From Otatea glauca (Eukaryota; Streptophyta; Magnoliopsida; Poales; Poaceae): a DNA stretch of 64,000 bases. The position numbers were made by a program, and so were the translations under genes. This document shows positions 45,601-58,286 of the stretch, in pieces. Numbering within the stretch: the stretch's first letter is position 1; the number at the start of each line of letters is the position of its first letter. A model generated the notes under the pieces. It worked only from the letters and a program-made list of their open reading frames with translations, ran no database searches and was not told where the DNA came from. The DNA lies in NCBI GenBank assembly GCA_036346275.1, contig CM070717.1, positions 12,805,908 to 12,869,907 on the forward strand, in the 5' to 3' direction.

Positions 45601-46264
45601 CACGTCTAAACACTAAAATTTATAAAATTAGTTCATAAATACTCTCCAAAGTACATAGCACCATATTCTAAAGAAATAATTTCACTTCATCATACTTTGC
45701 ATATAAATTTTGCTAGCAAAATAACCTAAAGTATTTTGTTTTCAGAAACACTAAAGACTATTCGGCAACTCATAAAACTACTCGTCTTAATGCAAATTTT
45801 ATGAAGAACAGCCCTGAAATGATCCTCGAGTATGTTCTACCATAATATGGAAAATATTCTTTTTACAACTTGCTTTGCACCTGAATCTTGATAGCTCTAT
45901 ACCCTTAAGCGCTATGGTCATCGAAAACCTTAATGCCAGTTCAGCTTTTTTAGCAATGAATAAAGCATTGCGCCTAAATCCTAAAAACAATGAAATCACC
46001 TCAGGATTGCTCCCCAAAGTATAGACTACCTTATTATAAATAAATAATCTTGTTTTATCATGTTCTGCATATAAATCCTATCATCCAAATAACCCTAAGT
46101 AGTATGATCTTCATAATCCGTAATATGAATAAATGAGCTCTAATAATAAATAAGAAATCAATGTTTAAGATATTTGTTTTAACCAAAACCTTCTTGTAAA
46201 CCAGAATATGTAACCAATAGCCCAACCTAACAAGTCTGGTGTGTATATATATATTCAAAATGAA
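42645..46264 (+). repeat. Element G 3' LTR, left part
   Basis: Aligns with 32410-35972. Starts GGTAACATCCC (TG changed to GG). Cut at 46264 by the deletion that also truncated element H. Confidence 0.9.
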
Positions 46265-46265
46265 T

Positions 46266-48306
46266 AGTACGCTTTTGGATTCAAAAGCTGCTTTCTCGTT
46301 TTGGGCTGGCGCCAGGCCGAGGCACTAACATGCCAGGCCCAAATGACAGAAACTGCGCGCGAGAGCGCCTGACGCGTGGGACCGTGCGACTTACACGTGG
46401 GACCCGCTTGACAGAGGCTTGAGCGACACGTGCAGCTGACACGCGGGACCCAGTTGTCAGCGACCCAAGTCAGGGGAGACATCGGCGACGCTCGCCACCG
46501 GCGAAGGAGGGCAGGAGACAGCGAATGGGTATCACGGAGAACTTCAGGAGGTCCGTGCACATGCAGGGGAAGCGTTGGTTTGGCCAGAGATGGCCGGGAG
46601 GTGGGTCGCCACCGTAAGCCAACGGTGACGGCCATGATCGAGGCTCGCCGGTGACGAATCGCCACCGGAGAGGAGGAATGGGTTACACCTAGAGACTCAA
46701 CATGCTATTGCGCACAAGGGGGTGGCACTTAAGCCACAGGCGGCGACCGGAGATACCTGGCCACCGCAAGGGGGGAGGCGGATATGATCGACGAGTGAAG
46801 CTCGAGTTTTGCGGCGATTCAATGAAATTGAAGGCTCAGAACTGCCTCTACGAGCTACAAGGATTCTATTTTGCCAATTATTCAAAGACATGAGTATCGG
46901 AAAGGGAGTTCTCACCTAGCATGGGTAGCTGCGGCGGAAGAGGGATGGTGCGGCGGCTCGACGGGGAAGAAGAGCTCAAACTGAAGGTTCGGGAAGAGTT
47001 CCTGGCGATGTGAAGAAGCTCTGGCTCGGGTGTTTTATGTTGTGGCTCGGTGATTTGCTTGAATTTGGGTTTTCCCCCTTTTCTCGGGTTTCGCCGGAGC
47101 TGGGACAGATGAGACGATTTCATGACAGAAAGAGGCGGGCGGAAGAAGAATGGCTACTGGCTGCGACGGGCGACACTTAAATACGGGGTGGAGGCGGTTC
47201 GGCAGGACAGGGGCGGCGAAGGCTCGGGACGGCTCGGTCGGCTGAGCGGGCCCACGAGACAAAATCAGCGAAGGGAGAAGAGAGGGGAAGGATCGGGATG
47301 CTGACGGCAGGGGCTAGCTCAGGGCATCGGGCCCAGAAGGCAGCGACCGGAGGGAGCAGTTCAACCGAAGTCTCAGGATGGCTCGAAAGAAATCCAGTGA
47401 ATCTGGTAGGCAAACTGCTTAGAATTTTTATGAAAATTTTACCATGGGTTGGCAAGATAATTAGCACCTTCCAGTAAAAATTTCACATTTTTAGGATTTG
47501 TGTAGAATTTTAAATAATTCTAACAATATAGCTTTTACTTTTTTGCCAATTCATTTTTTCATTTAATTAAGTATAAAAATTAGCTTATTATTTTAGGTAA
47601 CTTTTTATAGAAGTTTATATTAGTATTATATACCTTTTATAAAATTTTTAGATTTTTATATTTGTTATTTTATTTTTAATAATTCTGACATTACTATTTT
47701 CAGAATTATTTCCTTTAAGTTTTTGAATTTTTAAAGGGTACAAATTTAACTTTTAATTTATGATATTTTTACCAGAGATAAGTATAGAGTTTATGTCGGC
47801 ATGGTAAAAATATTGGATTCGGATAAGCTACAAAGAGTTCTATAAAAATCTGAAATTCTCTTTAATTAATATCAATTTCATGATTATCATGTATTTTCTT
47901 TTATTTAATGATCCAGAATATCTCATCTAACATCATTAGGGTTCTGGAGTGCTCTGATATTTTAGTATGAGTTTTGCAGATTACCTTTTTACTTTTACCA
48001 TTTTACCATTTCAATATATATTACTTTTCTTTTAATGCAAAAATTTAAGAAAAAGCAATAATTCAGAAAACTTTGGAAATTAAATTTAGAAGGTCGCATC
48101 ATAAATTCATTTTTATGTTTTGTTTGTTTTGGAAGAAATAGTTTTAATATTGAAATATTTCTTTTCTTAAGTTTAGAATGTAAGAAAGAAGAAAAAGATA
48201 TTGTTTAAAATCAAAATCTTGATTCCAATTGAAATTTTTATTCAATTCCATTTTTAAATTTCAAACTTTTCATTTTTCATATTTTTGATTTTTTCGGGAT
48301 GTTACA
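46266..48306 (-). repeat. Element H 3' LTR, truncated
   Basis: Aligns with 53711-54057 plus 58287-59953 and ends GGGATGTTACA at 48306. GC-rich promoter-like part at 46290-47300; a minus-strand TATA-like ATTTAA is at about 47175-47180. The ORFs here (46255-46665, 47035-47467) lie in the promoter and transcript start and look incidental. Confidence 0.85.
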
Positions 48307-48344
48307 GACTACCCCCCCTAACAAGAATCTCGTCCCCGAGATTC
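48307..48344 (-). promoter_or_regulatory. Element H polypurine tract and hairpin
   Basis: On the minus strand a TTAGGGGGGGTAGTC tract lies next to the LTR, preceded by the inverted repeat GAATCTCG-GGGA-CGAGATTC (48325-48344). Confidence 0.8.
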
Positions 48345-50549
48345 GCAGGTCTAGGGAGTGATAAGAAGATCATATGATAGATGGTTCTGATGATATGATT
48401 CTTTCAATCATCTTGGTATGCAAAGGGTTTTGATTTTGTTTGGATTTGAAAACTATGAAGGAATGGAATGTACAAAATCAAAAAGAATGATTGTAGGAAT
48501 TGAATACCCAAAGATCGTACAAATTGAATACATAAAGGACGTACTCAGTATACAACTCAAAAGGAATGATCGAAGGAATTGAGTTCACAAAGGATGTACT
48601 CAAAATATCATGATAGATGTGTTAGGTGCAAACACATGAAAAGAAGTTTATATTCAAAGCTTGACACTGAAGGTACGGGTTGTTCTAGGAACTTGACACT
48701 GAAGGTACGGGTTGCCGAGCTTAAAATTGACGCGAGCATCGACAAGAGGGAGCTTTATCTTGTTGCTGCTGGCGTCTATGAGAGAGCATACAAGTTTGAT
48801 GAGGCATCTTAGATTATCGGCAAGATCATTGAGATGGCTTGGGAATTGCTGCTCACTTCCTTGAAGTTGGCGAGTAGAAATCTTCTTGGCAGATGTTGGC
48901 GATGCTTCCAAGTTCTTCACGGTTGATACAGGTGATGTTGTCTGTCTTATTAGGAGAACAAAGGTTTGTTTACTGATGAAATGGATGATCAAAATTTTAC
49001 TGATGAAAGTGATGATCAAAATTCATTGATGAAAGCGACGATCAAGAAGTGGTTAAGATCAAGGAGCTTGACTTTGGAATTATTGGATGAATATGCAAAG
49101 ATATAAGAGGGTGAGATGAGAATTGGTTTGATTATAAAATAACTTCCAATTCTTAAAAATCCTTTTGTTATTTAAAACTTTTATAGATTAGAGAAGATGA
49201 GAAATATGTGAGAATAGTTTTCCAAAGTTATCTTTTGTTTATTAGAATTCAGTTTATCTTGTTTTAGGTAACATTCCGTTCATTAAAATTTTCTTAATTA
49301 AATTTTCTTATTAATTAAGGGTTGTCACGTTGTAAAGTTTCAACTTATGTCGAGCATTCACGATTGCATCCCGAGAAGCAATACAAAAGATTCACAACAG
49401 AAGTTTAACAACACGTAAAGACTTTAAATTCAATCAAGTGCACAGAATGTCTAAAATTTTCCTTCATCAACTAACCTATCTTAGTGTACTCTTTTTCCGC
49501 CTAACGATGATGTTCTTTTATTCTTCATGGAGCGACTTGATGCCGTCGAAATCTCTAGGTCTCCTTTTCAGTCTTGGAAACATAAGTCCATCTTGGCATC
49601 GATTTGCAATCATACAATCCAGGCGAAGTGGCGACATGAAGTGTCTTCAGATTAGTCAACATGGTTAGGTGATACTTGCGGGGAAAACTGAATAGGGTTG
49701 GTCCAATGCGGCTTAGGTATTCTCGGCGGTTACAAGTACAATAATGGAGGCTATGCTATTAATTCTAACGAGAAGGCTTTTGAAGGAAAGATCGGAGACT
49801 AGAAGAATATACAAGTGAGAAGTTCTACAAAAGGAGATAAGCTTGTAGGAAATTCTATAAAAAGAAGAGAAGTTTGTAAGAAATGCTATAGAAAGAAAAG
49901 GTAGGTTGTTTTGTGAAATTTTCTTCTAAACCTACGGGTCAAGGTTTCTGAATTCATACATAAGGGCAATTCATCGTGAAACTTTAACTTAAAAGTTAAG
50001 TTCACACGTAATTCAGCCCGGGCAAAAGAATAAAACCATTTGCAAACTGCAAGATATAAATACTATATAAAAATGCTTTCAATAGCTAAAGCGGAATAAT
50101 GAGTCTATGTGCAGGGGTTCTTTTCCTAACGAAGAACCTAATATTCTCTAATCTTCCGCATTTTGTTGTTGAGTGATACCATCTCTTCATGGAGTAGAAT
50201 CTTCAAGTTTTACTTCTGTCTTTGTCGGGGGTGGCGAAGCGTTATGTCCATCATCTTGAGGTTGTCGGCATAGACGGAGTCTTCATTATCTGGTTTGAAG
50301 AAAGGTAGTGATGTCTCTTTGGCAACTTTGGAAGCAAATAACAAAGATAAACTATGGGCGAGACTTGTTTTAAGGAAAGAGGAACTTGTTTTACAAACCG
50401 AATTGAAGATAGGGGTAAGAATAAGAACTTAGGAAGGAGGAAAGAATAGAATTGGCTACGTTTTGCAAATATAATAACTTTTGAAGATAAATTTTGAATT
50501 TGATCCACTAATACTAACGACAATTCTAGGGTTATCCTGTAGTCATCAT
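48345..50549 (-). other. Element H internal region, non-coding
   Basis: 2.2 kb with no credible ORF. The 121-codon minus ORF at 48654-49019 has no recognisable domain. The end next to the primer binding site aligns with the G leader. Small tandem motif 'ttgacactgaaggtacgggttg' repeated at 48661 and 48691. Confidence 0.7.
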
Positions 50550-50562
50550 GGCTCTGATACCA
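50550..50562 (-). promoter_or_regulatory. Element H primer binding site (initiator tRNA-Met)
   Basis: TGGTATCAGAGCC on the minus strand, two bases from the LTR. Confidence 0.95.
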
Positions 50563-50564
50563 AC

Positions 50565-53500
50565 TGTAATGACCCCCATTTTCACATAAATGCAAAAATG
50601 GAAATCTCATGTGAATACAGTACTAGTCCCATGATCAGTGGTTAGCACGTACATTTACAACAATTGATATCACATTCATACTCTTTATTACAAATGATAA
50701 TAGTAATTTATACAATAAGATCTTACAATACAGAGTGAAATGCAGCGGAAAGATTCATAAGTCTTGTAGTATGCCCATCCAACCCTCGGGCAACTGAAAA
50801 GGCATAAACCCTAGAAAAGCTTCATCGTTAACATTTTTGAATCCTGCGTCAAATAAGTCTCATCGAACTAATTTGATTCTTCACCTAAAAATAACAATTA
50901 AACAAGGGTGAGTACTTTCGTACTCCACAAGACTTTTGCAAAACCTATAATATATGCAAGCCATTTCAAAGGCAAGGCTATTATGGTTAGTTTGCATAAA
51001 GCCAATTTGAAATATAAATACAGAATAGTAGATTGCAAAACAGAATTTAAGTAAAAGCAATTTAATAAATAAAATAACATTATGTAAGTACGAAGAAGTA
51101 AATTCACGAACCTGGGTATCATGACCATATACATGAACCATTTCCATTGACACACTGTAGAAATTACCGACACACGGTAGAAACCAGATTTTATGAAAAT
51201 AAAAACAGCTAACTATGTGATGACTTTACCAACTTCCCATAACCGCGGGTACGGCTAATCGATTAGTTTTACACTCTACAGAGGTATACAACTTTACCCA
51301 CAAGTCATGCCCTTTTCATTTTGCCCCATATATCACGCACCTTTGGCGTTTCGGCCAGAATGTTCATGACGGAAACCTTTACGTTACCTAGGTTAACTTT
51401 GCACCAGCCCGGGATGTTAAACCCATACTATGGCAAAAGAACTCAGAGCATAGAAATGATGGAACTTCCCCAGAGCATGGAGTGCACCGGTGTATGGGTA
51501 AACGTTTGATCCATGATCACCTCGGTGTGGACGTTCCTTCGAGCAATCCATTAAGAAACAGCTCGTACTACTCCTGCCTTCCAAAGTGCAAAGTTAATCT
51601 AGATAACTTAATTGGTTTAAGGCTGTCCCATACTAGCACTTGTGGTTGTAAGATAGTTCTTGGCCTGAAAACAACCCATAGTTCGGTCCTTAATCCGACA
51701 CGGGCAATAATCTCCCCCTATACTACGTGCAACACCAGCACATTCGGCTATTATCAATAATTGCCCGCATCTAAACCATAGTTTTGATTTTCATTTTTTT
51801 ATCAAAATACCAATCACAAAGAAAGGTCATATCCAACATTTTTAATCATGTCCAAGTTTTATATTTCTTTAAGCATGGCTAAGCATGACACTAGATGTGA
51901 GTAACCCAAATTGACATCAAGTACTGTCTATGTTATTCTAGGGTTATCAAGGTTCACAAATCCATACTTATCAAGGAAGTTCTATGAAACTACAGGTACA
52001 ATTAACAATTTCCATAATATAGCAGACTTTAATAAAAGTAATGTATGCAGAAAAACATTTAATGAAAACATTTATAAAACTGGGATCAATATGATCAAAG
52101 GAGGGGTGCTTTCTTTGCTTATTTATTGCTTACGATGAAGTCAAGGTTGCAGTTGACGTTGTCGAGGATGGAATCAATGACGTCGGATTCTACACGTGGC
52201 GAACGAAGAACACAACACAACAAATTCAACAAGGGCAAAAAGAAGTCAGATGAAGAATCAAATAAAATCAACTATAACAAGCAGGTGTAACTTAGGGTTT
52301 GTGTTGGATGATTACATGATCTCGCATTTTGATTGATTGACTATATATATACATTCATATCGCTCATGGCTTTTAGGTTGAGCAATGCACGGTTTCTTTT
52401 ATAGATTATCTATTCTTGATTTATGAATTCAAGAAGCTAAAATTATGAATTCTTGCATTTATAACTTCGAATTATAGATGCTAAAATTATTTAGATTAAT
52501 AGAAGTAAAACAAATTAAAGGGTTATGCGAATTGCACTTAATTCCTTAAGTGATTTTGCCTAAAAAGTGACTTTGAATAGGTTAGATCTATTGAGCTAGG
52601 TTACTGGATTTATCTATAGTTTTTAAGAAGATTCTGGTGATACAAATATCTTAACTACAGATTTCTTCATTGTTTCCGTCTTCGTTTATTCACAATATGA
52701 AGTTCAGAAATCATATCACTTAAGGGTATTGGGCTAGCCGGATTCAGATGAAAAGCAAGAAGAAAATAAAATATTTTTCAATAATACAGTAGAACATATC
52801 CTAAATATTATTTCTAAACTGATCTTCATAAAATTTGCATTAAGATGAGATATTCTACGAGCTGTTGAAAATACTTAAGTAGTTTTATGATCTACACGAT
52901 AAAGGTTCAGTTTTAGTTTTTAGTTTGCGACTGCACCTTATAAGATTATTTATCCATTTTTCTGGCATTAGCATGGGACATCATTAAGAGTGTTTTAAAG
53001 TTAGTTTCATAATATTTTGCTTTTATCCGAGATGTGTTTCATATAAATGAACATTAAGATTTAACATGTACTTAATCCAAATCTGCACAAACATAAGATA
53101 TTCTTACATAACAGGGATACTATGTTTTTATTAAAGACCTAGGAATTATTTTACCATTATATGAATTTGTATATTTTAAGTTATACTTATTTTAATGTCT
53201 ATGCATTGGAAAGTAATCTATTTTCAAATTAAATTCAAACTATATTCAATTCTAAATGTTTTTGCATATATAGGTAGCTTACTAACTTTTAAACACATAG
53301 AAACTGCTTTGACATGATCTGAGTCATTTTTGCAAAATATATTCATATTTGAATATTCAATACATTGGAAACAACTTACTTTAGAGAATGATGTAAATCA
53401 AGTCAAAATCTAAATAATTTTGTATATTGAGGTTCCTGAGGAGTTAAGGTTTCTAACAAAATTGGTTTCATCTCAATTGGAGCTCATTTGCAAGATTTCT

Positions 53501-54057
53501 ATATACGACATATTTTGTATCCCTAAATTTAAAATTAAATTTAAAATTAGTTCATTTTCACAATATTTTTGTATATTCTGAATCTACATGATTTATCATG
53601 AATTTATAAATTTACTTCATTTCATTTGGACAGATGGTTCAAAAGATATTCATGTTTGAATGCTCTAGGTTTGCAAAATACTAAAATTCGGATATTTGCC
53701 AAAAAGGGAAAGTACGCTTTCGGAATCAAAAGCCGCTCTCTCGTTTTGGGCTGGTGCCGGGGCGACGCACTGACATGCTGGGCCCAGATGACAGAAGCTG
53801 CGCGCAAGAGTGCCTGACGCGTGGGACCGTGCCACTGACACGCGGGACCTGCTTAACAGAGGCTTGAGCGACGCATGCAGCTGACACGCGGAACCTAGTT
53901 GTCAGTGACCCGAGTCAGGTGAGACATCGACGAGGCTCACGGCTGGCGAAGGAGGACCGGATACGGCGAATAGGTAGCACGGAGAGCATCAGGAGGACCA
54001 CACGCATGCAGGGGTAGCGTTGGTTTGACCAGAGACGGTCGGGAGGTGGGTCGCCAC
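50565..54057 (-). repeat. Element H 5' LTR, part left of element I
   Basis: Starts TGTAATGACCCCC in plus orientation. Together with 58287-59953 it makes an LTR of about 5.16 kb. The first 2 kb is the reverse complement of the R/U5 part of the G LTR. Confidence 0.9.
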
Positions 54058-57000
54058 TGTAACAACCCAAAATTCAATAAAATCAGAAATACAATATTAA
54101 AAATATCCATATGGTTTATTGTCATGTTTTCTGATTTTTCTTGAAATAAAGAAAATTCTTTTGGCCTTTTCTTATTAAAAGAAATCCAAATTCTCAATAT
54201 AGCAAAATGGTAAAAGACAAAAGGTAAAAACATAAAGTCAGTAAAATCCTTAAAAATCTAAGAATCATATTTGTGCCACTTCCTCTGTCCTGGCATTAAT
54301 AAAATAAAATAAGGAGACGAGTGGAGATCAGAACCAAAAGATTTGTTCAGGATTTTTATTACCTTAACCAGAGTTGAAATTTTAACCATGCTGATATATT
54401 AACCTGATCCAACCCTGGTAAAAATATCAAGAATTTATCTCTTCATTTAGTAATTTTTGAAATTCAAGAACAGTCAATCTTAAAAGCTGGAAAATGCAGT
54501 GTCAGAATTATTAAAAATAACATATAAAATATAAAATTTTTAAAATATTATTTAAAGGTATATAATATTAATACGAATCTTTTCAAAAAGTTTCATAAAA
54601 TTATAAATTAATTTTAACCTTCAAATAAATGCAAAACAGAATTAGCTAAAATCTCCAACAGTGCATTGTCAGATTTTTAATAAATAATTTACTTGTCAAA
54701 ATTATCTGAAAAGTCTACTGTACCTTAATATTTACCTTGCCGACCTCTGTAAAAATTTTCATAAAATACTAAGCTTATCTTCTAGCCTGAATTTCCGGTT
54801 TTACCCTGACCTTCCAGAATCATCCTAAATTTAAAATCTTGTCTCATTGACATGTGGGCCCTTTGGACAGTGTCCCCTCTGCCGACTTCCTTTTCTCTCT
54901 CGACCGCCCCACCTGTCACTTCACCTCTCCGTTTCTTTCCGTTTTCTCCGTAGCCGTTCTCTCGCTTGAGCTTCGCCTTTCCGTTTTGTCTCATTCCGCG
55001 CAACTCTTCGCCGAGATCGCAAACACATCGCCGGGATGCACCGCACCTGCCTCGACCTCCGTGCTCTCTCTCCCGTGCCAGAACAGCCGCGAAATCGCCT
55101 GCGCAAGCCGCCGCCTTGCCTCTCTGTCCAAACCCTGTGCGAACCGCCTCATTCGCCTATATAAGCATTGCAACGCTGTCGCGAGCTCTTGAGCATTCAC
55201 CTGGAACCAGCGAAGCCGCACCAAAACGCCTCATCGCCGCCGAACACCCTATTCTTCCCGATCTCCGGCCAGAAACCCGAAAAAGGGAAAACTCGTCGTT
55301 GCACCGCCTCAGTCCATTTCACCCCGAACCAATCAACCCGAAGCATCCTCATAACACCCTAAACCTTTCCCCTACCTCAATTCCACCCCTTCTTCTCCGG
55401 TGAGCTTTCCCTCTGAGCTACTTCCGCCGCCGCCGTAGTCGCACGGTGAGAACACCTTCCCGATGTCTCATTCTTTGCGCTAAAGCCAAAAACCGAACTC
55501 TAGCAGCTCACTGATGCTCACTGCGGTGTCCATTTGTCCCGAGGTGCCGTTGTTTCGCCGGAACGCCGGTGAGCAGTAAGCTTCGCCGCCCCTCTCCGGT
55601 GGCAGGTCGTCTCCGGTCACCCCCGGCCGAAGCGATACCTCCCTTGGATGCGCGCAAGCACGCTGAGCAAGAATATGGAATCCATTCCACTTCTCGGCGT
55701 GATGCGCCGGCCGCGAGCCTCGCAACGCGACCTCGTCTCGGTCGCGACAATGGGACCGGCATGCGGTTGCACGCAACGCGCGACTCAACGCCATGCGGGC
55801 CACGGTCGTCGATCGCTCGATCGAGTAGAGTCGCCGCCACGCTGGCCCTGTCGAGTCGACCATGTTGCTCGGACAGCGTGGTCCAGCGTCTACCGCTCTG
55901 CGTCGCGTCGCGTGTATTTGCCGGTGGGCCCGGCATGTCAGTGCCTCGGTCCGACTCAGCAGCGAGAAAAAGGAAAGCGTAGTTCGATCGAAGGCGTACA
56001 TTCCATTTTTAGTATATTTACTAATTTTCTGTATTTACAAAACCGAATGCATTCAAACTTAAATATCTTTTGAACTATCCAACCAAATGAAGTGAAATAA
56101 ATTTCTAAATTTATCTAAAATCATGTAGATTCAGAATATGCAAAAATATTTCAAAATTAATTCTGTTTGAATTTCATATTTAAATTTAAATAATGAATTT
56201 GAAATATGTTGTGAATAGAAATTCTGCAATTCAACTTCAAATTGAATGAAACAAATTTTATTAGACTCCATGCTCTGTTAGGAACCTGAATATGCAAGAA
56301 TACTTAGGGTGTACCATGGAAAATAATTAAAGTATAATATAGGGTAAGAAAGTAGTTCCATAATGGTAATTTAAATAATTTCAGAATTTAGAAATTGAAA
56401 ATCCAGAGTAGAGAAACCTATAAAAATAGTCTCTGAAAATGATAAATAAAAGTGAATTATTCAAGAAACTAAGATTGGCTAATATAAGAGCCTAATCAGG
56501 ATATGTTCATAAAACATGTAAATCAATAAACAACAAATATGTTAATTCAAACAGTTGATTTTATTTGGTTCTTATGTCTGATCCTTTCATTTTGTCAAAA
56601 TTGCCATGTTATTATTATTCGACGTGTAGCACCAGACGAAACCTGTGAGTTTGACGATCAGGAGTTTGACGTCGAGGATCATCAACAAGGCAAGCACCCC
56701 CTTTGACCATATTGATCCCAGTTTGATAAATGTTTTCATTAAATGTTTTACTGCATACTTTATTTTATTAAAGTTTGCTATATTATGGGTATTGGTAGTT
56801 GTACCTATTGCTTCATAGAACTTCCTTGATAAGTATGGATTTGTGATCCTTGAAAACCCTAGAATAACATAAACAATACTTGATGTCACTTTGGGTTATT
56901 CACATTTAGAGACATGCTTAGCCGTGCTTAAAGAAACATAAAAATGTTGGATATGATTAAAAATGTTGGATATGACATTCAATGGGTATGACCTTCCTTT

Positions 57001-58281
57001 ATGGTTGGTATTTTGATCAAAAATGAAAATAAAACTATAATTTTGATGCGGGCAATTATTGGCAATAGCCGGGTGTACAAGGGACTTGTACATAGTGTAG
57101 GGTGGAGATTATTGCCCGTGTCGGATTAAGGACCGAACTACGTGTTCGTTAAACCCAAGAATTTACCGTACAACTACAAGTGCTGGTATGGGACAGCTCT
57201 AACTTATTAAGTTGCTTAAAACTAGCTTTGCACATTGGTAGGCCGAAGTAGTACGAGCCTCTTCAGTGACTGGTTGCTCGTAGGGGCGCCCACACCGAGG
57301 TGTTGGGAGTAACGTTTGCTAATACAACGGTGAATACCATACTATGGACATGCTTAATCATTATTGTGAAGTGGCTGTGCAAACATAAATACCATAGAAC
57401 GGGTTTGATGTCACCGGGATGGTGCAAAGTTAGGGTTAAACAATGTAACGGTTTTGTTATGATCTCCTTGCCGACACACCAAAGGAAGTGTGTTACTGGC
57501 CTGGCAAAAGAGGTTGATCATTACTTGTGGGTAAAGCTGTACAACTCTGCAGAGTGTCAAACTTTTCGAAAAGCCGTTCCCGCGGTTATGGGAATCTTGG
57601 TGCGCCAGCACTAGTTAACTATTTTATATTTTCATGAAACTCCGGATTTCTACCTGGGACTGGTAGGAATGGTTACTTGGTAATTTCTGCTGTGACAGTA
57701 GAAATGGTTCGTGGATATGATTATGATACCCAGGTATTTGATATTTACTTATGCTTACATTCAGTTACTTTCAGTATTAAGCCGCTTTTACTTAAACTTT
57801 GTTTTACCATCTATTATTCTGTATTTACATTTCAATTTAGCTTTATGCAAAACCACCATGAGCTTTCCCTTGAAATAGCCTGCATATATGATAGGTTTTG
57901 CAAAAGTCTTGCAAGTACGTAAGTACTCAACTTGCCCATGTTGATGTTTTTAGGTGAAGAAACAGATTTTCCCGACGATACCTTTTATGATGCATGATTC
58001 GGGGATGTGAACGATGAATTTTACTAGGGTTCTCCTTGTCAGTTGCCTGTGGGGATTTTTGGGATAAAAGGGCATACTACAAGATGAATATCTCCGCTGT
58101 TATGCTTTTACTTTTGGTATTGTAAGAATGATATGTATTTGCTTCCGCTGTAATAATAAAGTTGTGTATGACTGTGATATCAATTTGTATTTGTGCGTAC
58201 TAGCCACTGATCATGGGACTAGTACTGTATGCACATGGTATCCATTTTCGATATTAATTTATCGAAAATGGAGGCCTTACA
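54058..58281 (+). mobile_element. Element I: 4.2 kb solo LTR of a related giant-LTR family
   Basis: TGTAACAACCC...GGCCTTACA, 4224 bp, flanked by GCCAC at 54053-54057 and 58282-58286. No internal region, primer site or polypurine tract, so a solo LTR left by LTR-LTR recombination. TATA box TATATAAG at 55158-55165, followed by a GC-rich leader (55170-55980) where several overlapping frames stay open by composition. The second half aligns with the G LTR ('ggcaattattggcaatagccgg', 'ccttgtcagttgcctg'). Confidence 0.9.
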
Positions 58282-58286
58282 GCCAC

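Noticed and set aside
46255..47467. ORFs up to 136 codons resembling a host gene promoter and first exon
   Set aside because: The segment recurs at 53711-54057 plus 58287-58990 as part of the H LTR, so it is LTR promoter DNA, not a host gene.
54966..56073. Several overlapping GC-rich ORFs (up to 173 codons) on both strands
   Set aside because: They lie in the leader of solo LTR I just after its TATA box. Many frames stay open together because of base composition, and no domain or splice-consistent model is seen.
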